Shown in pieces: positions 7,746 through 13,232 of a DNA stretch of 13,232 nucleotides. The position numbers and the translations under genes are program-made. The number at the start of each line of letters is the position of its first letter. The stretch's first letter is position 1. Source of the stretch: Lachnospiraceae bacterium (lineage in GTDB: Bacteria; Bacillota_A; Clostridia; Lachnospirales; Lachnospiraceae); NCBI GenBank assembly GCA_009774655.1, contig VSOD01000075.1:1-13232 (forward strand). The letters are read 5' to 3'. A model generated the notes under the pieces. That model was given only the letters and a program-made list of their open reading frames with translations. It did not search any database and was not told where the DNA came from.

Positions 7746-8504
7746 ATGAAATTTATATCATGGAATGTTAACGGTTTAAGAGCCTGTGTGGGCAAGGGAT
7801 TTACCGAATTTCTGTTGGCCGAGGACGCCGATCTTTTCTGCGTGCAGGAGACGAAGCTGCAGGAAGGACAGATCACACTGGATCTTCCGGGCTATCACCA
7901 GTACTGGAATTATGCGGAGAAAAAGGGCTATTCCGGCACGGCCATCTTCTCGAAGACGGAGCCTCTTTCGGTTTCCTACGGCATCGGAGTCGAGGAACAC
8001 GACCACGAGGGACGCGTGATCACGCTTGAATTTCCCGGATTTTATTTTACCACCGTCTACACCCCCAACTCACAAAACGAGCTGGCGAGGCTTGACTATC
8101 GCATGTGCTGGGAAGATGACTTTCTCGCATATCTAAAGAAACTGGAAGAAAAGAAGCCCGTCATCTTCTGCGGTGACCTGAATGTTGCCCATAAGGAGAT
8201 CGACCTCAAAAATCCGAAGACCAACCGCAGAAACGCCGGTTTCACGGACGAAGAGCGGGACAAATTCACTGCTCTGACCAAAGCCGGCTTTATCGACACC
8301 TTCCGGCACTTTTATCCCGATCTGGAAGGAGCCTATTCCTGGTGGTCCTACCGTTTCAGTGCCAGAGCCAAGAACGCAGGCTGGCGTATCGACTATTTCC
8401 TTGTGTCGGATTCTCTGAAAGACGCATTACAGGACGCCGTTATCTATAAAGATATCATGGGTTCGGATCACTGTCCGGTAGGATTGTCCATCGCCTTATC
8501 ATAA
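7746..8504 (+). CDS. xth: Exodeoxyribonuclease III / AP endonuclease
   Basis: This 252-residue Mg-dependent enzyme of the ExoA/Xth family cuts DNA 5' to abasic sites and removes 3' blocking groups in base excision repair, in the cytoplasm. It has the complete active site: SWNVNGLRA (Asn7), CVQETKLQ (Glu35), VYTPNSQN (Tyr105), GDLNVAH (Asp144, Asn146), GWRIDYFLVS (Asp216) and GSDHCPV (Asp241, His242). Length is as expected, with nothing missing. AAAGGAAG lies just before the ATG. It sits in the same direction between the SGNH-like gene (49-base gap) and the CotH gene (25-base gap), probably co-transcribed, although its housekeeping role has no evident tie to surface modification. Family assignment is secure; the gene is also named exoA in Gram-positives. 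Confidence 0.96.
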   Translation: MKFISWNVNGLRACVGKGFTEFLLAEDADLFCVQETKLQEGQITLDLPGYHQYWNYAEKKGYSGTAIFSKTEPLSVSYGIGVEEHDHEGRVITLEFPGFYFTTVYTPNSQNELARLDYRMCWEDDFLAYLKKLEEKKPVIFCGDLNVAHKEIDLKNPKTNRRNAGFTDEERDKFTALTKAGFIDTFRHFYPDLEGAYSWWSYRFSARAKNAGWRIDYFLVSDSLKDALQDAVIYKDIMGSDHCPVGLSIALS

Positions 8505-8529
8505 AAACAGAGGAGCATAGTTACAGAAA

Positions 8530-10479
8530 ATGAACAGAAAATACATCGCCTGCCTGTATGCGGGCGTTCTCTTTGCCGCAGTTATATGTGTGACTGTCAT
8601 CTCCCATGTTCTGGAAAAAAGCAGGTCGGCGGAATCAGAAACCGAAGCCGAAGCTGCCTCTGTCCTGGCTGCAGTTAACACAAACAACACAACCGCCGGA
8701 GAAATCTCTGCCGATGGAACAGGCGCCACAACAGACGGTCAATCTTCTGACGCAGGAACTGACAACGCAGCAGGCAGTCAATCTTCCGACACAGGAGCTG
8801 ACAACCATATTTTGGCAAATGAAAACTCCCTTCATTTTAACGTGGCCGGACTGGAAATCAGCCTCTGGCCAAAGAACGGACAGTATTATGCCTTTCTGCC
8901 TTCTGCCTGCAGGGAGGCAGGACTGGAGCCGGAACTCCCTGAGAACATCGACCCTGATTCCGTGGTCTTTCTGTATTCGGAACATATCCCGGCAGTTTTT
9001 ATCGAAACCGAATCCGGGACCTCCGACCAGATCAACAGCGACAAAAATATAAAAGAGCCCGGAACGATCAAGGTACTGGAACCGGACGGCAGTTTCAGCC
9101 TGGAGCATTCTCTCGAATACATTAAGGGCCGGGGTAACACTTCCTACACAGAATTTGACAAAAAGCCTTACCAGATCAAGCTGACACAAGACGCTCCTTT
9201 TCTTGACATGGAACCAGGGAAAAAATGGGTCTTCGTCTCCAATTCGGCCGATTCTTCCCTGATCCGCAATGCTCTTTCCAGAAGCCTGGCCGGTCATCTT
9301 AACCTGCCGCAGTCGGAAGAAGGAACCTTTGTTGATCTGTATGTAAATAAAGAATATGTCGGTAATTATTACGTTGTGGAAAAAATTGAGATTCAGGAAA
9401 ACCGCCTCCTGCTTTCGGATCTGCAGAAGGCCACTGAGCATGAAAATGAGACAGAGGATCTAAGTACCTATGAGACGGCGTGGACGGATACCACCAAAGC
9501 AAAACAGATTCCCAATGATCCTGAGGACATCACCGGCGGTTATCTTATTGAACGGGATTTCGATAACAGATTTTTAAAAGAAGTGGAAATAAACGAAAGT
9601 TATTTTATAACAGAAGCGAAGGAGTGCTTTATTGTCCGTGACCCGGAGTATACCTCGGAAGCGCAGATCGCTTATATCGACAGCTATGTCCAAAGTGTAG
9701 AGAATGCCATTCTCTCTGCAGAAGGCATCGACGGCACTACCGGAAAATCTTATCAGGACCTGATCGATGTAGATTCTTTTGTCCGTAAATATCTGTTGGA
9801 AGAAGTTACTGCCAACTATGACGGCGGTGTGGCAAGCTCTTATTTCTACAAGGATTCGGATACCATTGACGGCCGTCTGTACGCCGGGCCTGTCTGGGAT
9901 TACGATGTTTCCTGGGGGAATTCGCCCGCATATCTGGGGCAGATCTCCACATCCCCGGAGCGTCTGTCCAGACTGGCATCCCACAGTGATTCCTCGGTCT
10001 GGTTCCAAAGCCTGTATCATAAACCGGAAGTCTATGAGAAGATCGTTTCCTGTTATGCGCAGGAAATCAGCCCTTATCTGACGCTTCTGGCTGACGAAAT
10101 ACTGCCGATGCTGGACGAGATCACTGCCGCTTCCGCCGCCATGGATCAAGTGCGCTGGGAGGATCAGTATGCCAGAAACGGATACAGCGGTGACCGTTCG
10201 GAACAGATAACCTTTATTGCGGATTATATCAAAGCACGTAAGGATTTTCTCGACCGGGCATGGATCGCACAGATTCCTGTCCACACAGTCACACTACTGA
10301 TCGAGGGAGCCGTCTATGACACCCTGTATGTTCTGGATAACGATACCCTTCCGGAATTTCCGCAGGTGCCCGCCGAACATGCAAATGTAGTCGCCTGGAC
10401 TTCTGCAGAAGACGGCAGCCTTCCCGATCATACCATACCAGTCATAAAAGATTTGACTTTTCAGGCAGTTTTGCAATAG
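8530..10479 (+). CDS. Membrane-anchored CotH kinase family protein with C-terminal B-repeat-like module
   Basis: This 649-residue protein has a hydrophobic segment at about residues 6-27 (signal anchor, no lipobox), a Ser/Thr/Asp/Gly/Ala-rich linker (about 35-95) and a CotH-kinase domain (about 100-560). CotH proteins are atypical kinases; the Bacillus member phosphorylates spore-coat proteins. Family hallmarks are GRGNTSYTEFDKKPYQIKL (200-218, with basic residues expected to bind ATP), GTFVDLYVNKEYVGNYYVVEKI (265-286) and the metal-binding GPVWDYDVSWG (453-463, Asp457 and Asp459). All expected residues are present, so the domain looks active. Residues about 582-649 resemble a single InlB/Listeria-Bacteroides-type B-repeat ending in TFQAVLQ. 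It is the last gene of the plus-strand run that starts at the MBOAT gene. The extracellular location and substrate are inference. No clear terminator follows. Confidence 0.9.
   Translation: MNRKYIACLYAGVLFAAVICVTVISHVLEKSRSAESETEAEAASVLAAVNTNNTTAGEISADGTGATTDGQSSDAGTDNAAGSQSSDTGADNHILANENSLHFNVAGLEISLWPKNGQYYAFLPSACREAGLEPELPENIDPDSVVFLYSEHIPAVFIETESGTSDQINSDKNIKEPGTIKVLEPDGSFSLEHSLEYIKGRGNTSYTEFDKKPYQIKLTQDAPFLDMEPGKKWVFVSNSADSSLIRNALSRSLAGHLNLPQSEEGTFVDLYVNKEYVGNYYVVEKIEIQENRLLLSDLQKATEHENETEDLSTYETAWTDTTKAKQIPNDPEDITGGYLIERDFDNRFLKEVEINESYFITEAKECFIVRDPEYTSEAQIAYIDSYVQSVENAILSAEGIDGTTGKSYQDLIDVDSFVRKYLLEEVTANYDGGVASSYFYKDSDTIDGRLYAGPVWDYDVSWGNSPAYLGQISTSPERLSRLASHSDSSVWFQSLYHKPEVYEKIVSCYAQEISPYLTLLADEILPMLDEITAASAAMDQVRWEDQYARNGYSGDRSEQITFIADYIKARKDFLDRAWIAQIPVHTVTLLIEGAVYDTLYVLDNDTLPEFPQVPAEHANVVAWTSAEDGSLPDHTIPVIKDLTFQAVLQ
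8738..8805 (+). repeat. Direct repeat in the CotH linker
   Basis: Two 29-base copies (8738-8766 and 8777-8805) lie 39 bases apart and encode two 13-residue units, QSSDAGTDN-type and QSSDTGADN-type, in the disordered linker after the membrane anchor. The copies differ at a few bases, and the period keeps the reading frame. Confidence 0.75.
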
Positions 10480-10530
10480 ATCACCACAACATATGATAAA
10501 ACGGCATTCTCTGATACCAATAGGCAGAAA

Positions 10531-10560
10531 TTAACCAATAATATAGACTATTTCTATAAT
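10531..10560 (+). promoter_or_regulatory. Candidate promoter of the RiPP-like cassette
   Basis: TTAACC (10531-10536) is followed after 18 bases by a perfect TATAAT (10555-10560), about 100 bases before the precursor-like start. This is the first strong -10 element in the AT-rich segment after cotH. The remaining sequence (10561-10663) holds no other supported site apart from the precursor's ribosome binding site GAAAGGGG at 10648-10655. Confidence 0.4.
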
Positions 10561-10663
10561 TTTAAAAAACAAAAGTTTATAGATAATCCATACAAACAAA
10601 ATTACCTTTATGATAAAATAAAATCGTCACAAGGTTATTTTTTATACGAAAGGGGAAATACAC

Positions 10664-10771
10664 ATGGAAAACACTGGAATCGTAGTTTAATTACCAGAAA
10701 CAGAACCCATAGAAACGCATAGTGGATGTGGGGGAGCCGCTGGATCATTTGGTGGAACAGCAACAATGTAG
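10664..10771 (+). pseudogene. RiPP precursor-like peptide interrupted by an in-frame TAA
   Basis: A strong ribosome binding site (GAAAGGGG, eight bases before) leads into ATG and the peptide MENTGIVV, then TAA at 10688-10690 (codon 9). The same frame continues for 26 more codons to a TAG at 10769. This continuation has an acidic, leader-like part (Glu at 12, 14 and 17) and a small-residue core-like tail THSGCGGAAGSFGGTATM with one Cys (22). Size, acidic leader, Gly/Ser/Thr-rich tail, the terminator just after it, and the SPASM remnant and ABC exporter downstream all fit a precursor for a radical SAM-modified peptide. As read it cannot be made without stop readthrough; no alternative start codon lies between the TAA and the core. 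A single base change from CAA, GAA or AAA would explain the TAA. I do not recognise the precursor family. Confidence 0.55.
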
Positions 10772-10774
10772 ATT

Positions 10775-10802
10775 AAAAATCCCAGTTAATGCTGGGATTT
10801 TT
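10775..10802 (+). terminator. Intrinsic terminator between precursor and maturase remnant
   Basis: A perfect 11-base stem (AAAAATCCCAG at 10775-10785 with CTGGGATTTTT at 10792-10802) encloses a six-base loop and ends in five Ts. It starts four bases after the precursor frame's stop. In RiPP operons such a hairpin typically keeps the precursor transcript abundant and lets partial readthrough supply the maturation genes. The A/T symmetry would also allow it to work on the minus strand. Confidence 0.88.
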
Positions 10803-10822
10803 GAATTAATATTAACAATCAC

Positions 10823-11029
10823 ATGTTAACAGAATTCTTTTTTAACAATGATATAAATAATTCTGAATGTAAAAAATGTGCTTACAAATATCTCTGTGGT
10901 GGTCCGTGTAAAGCTGTGTCTTATAATTTGACAGGAAGTCTTCTGGAAGGAAGAGGGGAATATTGCAAACATGCAAAAAAGGAATGCCAAGAGTATTTAA
11001 GAAGTATCCAGTTTGGAGGTGAATCATGA
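10823..11029 (+). pseudogene. SPASM-domain remnant of a radical SAM peptide maturase
   Basis: The 68-residue frame is the Cys-rich C-terminal tail of a radical SAM/SPASM enzyme. It has C16-x2-C19-x5-C25-x3-C29 in CKKCAYKYLCGGPC, then C48 (GEYC) and C55, the ligands of auxiliary iron-sulfur clusters in peptide-modifying enzymes. The catalytic TIM barrel with its CxxxCxxC motif, normally about 300 residues, is absent. Only about 20 bases separate the preceding terminator from this frame, so the missing part was apparently deleted exactly there. No ribosome binding site precedes the ATG at 10823, which is probably not a true start (the in-frame stop upstream is at 10802-10804). The last codons overlap the ABC exporter start as ATGA, preserving the old operon coupling. 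A free-standing SPASM protein is possible but less likely. Confidence 0.72.
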
Positions 11030-12651
11030 AATTCTTTTATGATAAAGAATTGTTTCATAGATACTACAAAGAGATCTTGAAAAACATATGTCTTCTGCTC
11101 ATGATAAGTTCCCTATCTGTTATTGCACCGTTGATTCTGCGGAACGCCATAGACATTACATTAAAAGACGGCTTTCATACAGGAAAGATCCTCATTTATC
11201 TGATTGTACTGACAATCTTATATGCCATCAAATTTCTGTATAACCGTTTTCGCTTCTGGTTCACGGAAAAATTTAAAAACGAAGAAACGCGCAATTTGTA
11301 TCAAAAAATTTTTCATGTTTCTTATAATAAAATTAATGAAATGGAACCCTCCTATATAGCGGAAAGAGTTAACCATACAGTTTCCACAATATTTAATCTG
11401 TATTGTACCTCTCTCACCGGAATCTTTGTGTCCGCAATAACAGTCATTGTAGTTTTATGTATGGTTACGAAAATCAATATGGAATTAGCTATATTGTATT
11501 TTCTTCAGATTCCGCTGCAATATTTTGGATTTCAGAAATTATTGAACGGCGAAAAATCCAGACTGTCTCAATACAGTTACGAACTGCAAAATATTTCAGC
11601 AAAAAATAATAAAAATATGAAAGCAGTTATTTCTGATGTAAACAGTATTAAACAAAATTGTGATAAAGAAGGAATTTTATCCTTTATCAGTAAAAGTATT
11701 GGAAATATCACAAAAATGGAAAGGAAAGCAAATTCCTATGCAATGGATATATGTACAATTTTAGAATACATATCGTTACTGCTGAAAAACAGCTGCTTTC
11801 TCTACATTACTTATTTATTTATTACTGGAAAAGCATTTATTGGAGATATGATCTACTTAAATCTGATTAATGATATTTATTATACTTCCATTGGAGAAGT
11901 AATCAATATACAGATTAATCTGCGTGATCTACACGGTGCAGTCCGCTTTGTTTCAGAAGAAATTGAGGCAAATTATGAAGAGGATGGAAATATTGTCCCT
12001 GGCAAAATAGAGAACATCTCCGGTGAGATCAAAAATATCGGTTATGGAGACACAAAACTAATCACAGAGGGACACTTTTCATTTCAAAAGGGAGATCGAA
12101 TAGCCTTGACAGGAGATTCAGGCAGCGGCAAATCTACCTTTGTAAAGATGCTGACTAAATTTCTGCACTGCGAAGGTATAAAAATCAATGGTTTCGATCT
12201 GAAAATGATTGAAAATCGCGCTCTCAGAAACAAAATATTTTATCTGGCACAAAATTCCTATCTGCTTCCTTTTTCTATTAAAGAAAACATTACTTTAGGA
12301 AACACTGTGCCGGAAAAAAAATGGAAACAACTTCTGAAAATGGAATTTATGCAGAAATTTCTGAAAAGTGAGCAGGGACTGGATATGACTGTTTATGAGA
12401 ATGGCGCCAATCTTTCAGGCGGCGATAAACAGAAAATCATGTTGGGCAGGATATTCCTGCAGGATCCAGACGTTATCATATTGGACGAATCTTTTAATGC
12501 CATCGATGAAAAGAGCGGTGAAGATATTATCACAGAAATCCTTGCAATGTATGCTGACAGAATTATCATCATTATTTCTCATTCGGAAAGATATTTGAAG
12601 CATTGCAATAAAAGGGTTATAATTAAAAATAAAAAATTGATGGTTCAGTGA
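11026..12651 (+). CDS. ABC exporter, fused permease and ATPase (RiPP-type)
   Basis: This 541-residue half-transporter has an N-terminal membrane domain of about six helices (roughly residues 19-300) and a C-terminal nucleotide-binding domain. It carries Walker A GDSGSGKST (363-371), Q-loop Gln409 in YLAQNSYLL, signature LSGGDKQK (463-470), Walker B VIILDE (483-488, Glu488) and H-loop His519. The D-loop region is SFNAID rather than the usual SALD. All ATPase elements are present, so it appears functional. There is no N-terminal C39 peptidase, so leader removal would need another protease. A GGAGG motif lies just before the ATG, which overlaps the preceding SPASM frame by four bases. Its position after the precursor and maturase remnants suggests it exported, or gave immunity to, the modified peptide. 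Codon use is AT-rich compared with genes left of 10480. Confidence 0.88.
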   Translation: MKFFYDKELFHRYYKEILKNICLLLMISSLSVIAPLILRNAIDITLKDGFHTGKILIYLIVLTILYAIKFLYNRFRFWFTEKFKNEETRNLYQKIFHVSYNKINEMEPSYIAERVNHTVSTIFNLYCTSLTGIFVSAITVIVVLCMVTKINMELAILYFLQIPLQYFGFQKLLNGEKSRLSQYSYELQNISAKNNKNMKAVISDVNSIKQNCDKEGILSFISKSIGNITKMERKANSYAMDICTILEYISLLLKNSCFLYITYLFITGKAFIGDMIYLNLINDIYYTSIGEVINIQINLRDLHGAVRFVSEEIEANYEEDGNIVPGKIENISGEIKNIGYGDTKLITEGHFSFQKGDRIALTGDSGSGKSTFVKMLTKFLHCEGIKINGFDLKMIENRALRNKIFYLAQNSYLLPFSIKENITLGNTVPEKKWKQLLKMEFMQKFLKSEQGLDMTVYENGANLSGGDKQKIMLGRIFLQDPDVIILDESFNAIDEKSGEDIITEILAMYADRIIIIISHSERYLKHCNKRVIIKNKKLMVQ

Positions 12652-12679
12652 AATTGAAAAATTGAATTTTCCTGATATT

Positions 12680-12695
12680 CTTCGCCTGAGCGAAG
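12680..12695. other. Small hairpin between exporter and regulator
   Basis: A perfect six-base stem CTTCGC (12680-12685) / GCGAAG (12690-12695) closes a four-base loop in the 81-base gap. Neither strand has a proper T-tract right after it, so it is a weak terminator candidate at best and could instead be an operator or an mRNA stem near the regulator's ribosome binding site. Confidence 0.35.
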
Positions 12696-12732
12696 TAAAA
12701 AGAAACAGAATAGTAGAACCGGAGAAGATAAC

Positions 12733-13232
12733 ATGGAATTAAAAAATAATATCATATATTTCAGAAAAAAAAGTGGATTGACACAGGAACAGCTTGCCGC
12801 ACTGTTGAATGTCTCTGTAAGTGCGGTGTCTAAATGGGAAATAGGGAGTAATCGTCCTGATCTGGAGCTTTTGCCTGATCTCGCAGAAATATTTCAGGTT
12901 TCCATTGACTCCCTGTTAGGATATGAGAAATCCTATAAAAATTTAGATAAAAAAATACTGGAAATAGAACTTCTTCTGTCGGAAGAACAATATCACACAG
13001 CAATATCAGCGGGCACAGAGCTATTAAAGAGATATCCAAACGATCTACGCATCAACAAGCTGTTGGCGGATGCCCACTACAGTCTGTGTTTTTCTACCAG
13101 TAGTGGAAAAGCAAAAAAAGGGATCGCCGAAAGATCCATTTATTATTACGAAAGGTGTATGGAAGTATATGATGGAGGGGCGCACAAACGCGGGGGGAGG
13201 GAGGGCAGGGGAGAGGAGGGGGGGGGGGTGTG
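12733..13232 (+). CDS. XRE-family HTH transcriptional regulator with helical C-terminal region, partial
   Basis: The gene starts at ATG 12733 with GGAG (12721-12724) eight bases before. Residues about 5-62 form a Cro/C1-type helix-turn-helix: the FRKKSGLTQEQLAALLNVSV stretch, then SAVSKWEIGSNRPDLELLPDLAEIF and the ending SIDSLLGYE. From about residue 75 the sequence is helical and repeat-like (LLSEEQYHTAISAGTELLKRYPND, then KLLADAHYSLCF), similar to tetratricopeptide segments in other HTH-TPR regulators, which often bind peptides. No stop appears before the window edge, so the 3' end is missing. From about 13172 the encoded residues become a Gly/Arg/Glu string caused by the doubtful end sequence and should be ignored. 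It follows the exporter by 81 bases on the same strand and may regulate the cassette. Confidence 0.85.
   Translation, partial: MELKNNIIYFRKKSGLTQEQLAALLNVSVSAVSKWEIGSNRPDLELLPDLAEIFQVSIDSLLGYEKSYKNLDKKILEIELLLSEEQYHTAISAGTELLKRYPNDLRINKLLADAHYSLCFSTSSGKAKKGIAERSIYYYERCMEVYDGGAHKRGGREGRGEEGGGV
13172..13232. other. Low-complexity purine/G-run tail, probable contig-end artefact
   Basis: The last ~60 bases are almost entirely G and A with few pyrimidines and several long G runs, in sharp contrast to the AT-rich coding sequence just before. The HTH frame turns into a Gly/Arg/Glu string at the same point. This looks like unreliable base calling at an assembly edge rather than biology. Confidence 0.7.

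Noticed and set aside
7067..7876. Minus-strand ORF of 269 codons across the SGNH-like and xth genes
   Set aside because: It spans two well-supported plus-strand genes and their gap and shows no domain features.
8635..9441. Minus-strand ORF of 268 codons inside cotH
   Set aside because: Antisense shadow of the CotH kinase domain, with no ribosome binding site or recognisable motif.
10494..10535. Tiny ORF after cotH (ATG followed by 12 codons to TAA)
   Set aside because: No ribosome binding site, no leader or core features, and it lies upstream of the candidate promoter.
10688..10690. TAA read as a sense codon (alternative genetic code)
   Set aside because: Intact genes in this window end in TAA (HAD hydrolase at 3245-3243, SGNH-like gene), so TAA is a normal stop here.
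10664..10771. Precursor rescued by a frameshift instead of an in-frame stop
   Set aside because: Shifting the frame by one base in either direction around the TAA runs into early stops and loses the Gly-rich tail; only the same frame gives a precursor-like continuation.

Overview
The window looks like a chromosomal segment of a low-to-mid-GC Gram-positive gut Clostridia, most likely Lachnospiraceae. The basis is the gene families present (a DUF4358-type lipoprotein beside an MBOAT acyltransferase, a CotH-kinase protein, an AAA-ATPase_like/PD-(D/E)XK protein), GGAGG-type ribosome binding sites and overall codon use. No rRNA, tRNA, transposase or CRISPR array was seen. The last ~60 bases become a purine-rich, G-run-laden string that does not resemble real coding sequence, so the right edge is probably an unreliable contig end.

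Left block (1-3147, all minus strand) is a decayed neighbourhood. From upstream to downstream it holds an apparently intact AAA-ATPase/PD-(D/E)XK protein (3147-1477), the C-terminal half of an AlbA_2/RecG-like ATP-binding protein with a winged helix (1480-791), the first ~48 residues of a LytTR-type response regulator (791 to ~650), the last ~53 residues of an FtsX-like permease in another frame (~649-488), and a good ABC ATPase that runs off the window (449-1). The response regulator head, permease tail and ATPase read as what remains of a two-component/ABC-transporter locus after an internal deletion. A Cof-type HAD phosphatase (4046-3243) lies upstream of this block.

Central block (4208-10479) is a cell-surface modification locus. 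A DUF4358 lipoprotein on the minus strand diverges from a plus-strand run: an MBOAT (AlgI/DltB-type) membrane O-acyltransferase, a membrane-anchored SGNH-like protein that is its likely extracellular partner, exodeoxyribonuclease III, and a large membrane-anchored CotH-kinase protein ending in a B-repeat-like module. The MBOAT/SGNH pair points to transfer of acyl groups (probably acetyl) onto a wall or exported polymer. The polymer cannot be identified from the sequence.

Right block (10480-13232) is visibly more AT-rich and contains a broken peptide natural-product (RiPP) cassette: a small Gly-rich, single-Cys precursor-like reading frame interrupted by an in-frame TAA, an excellent terminator, a SPASM-only remnant of a radical SAM maturase, an intact ABC exporter overlapping that remnant by ATGA, and an XRE-family HTH regulator with a helical repeat-like C-terminal region that runs off the window. 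The precursor and maturase are defective as read, while the exporter and regulator look intact. The cassette therefore seems to be a relic, or the defects are assembly or sequencing errors near a contig end.
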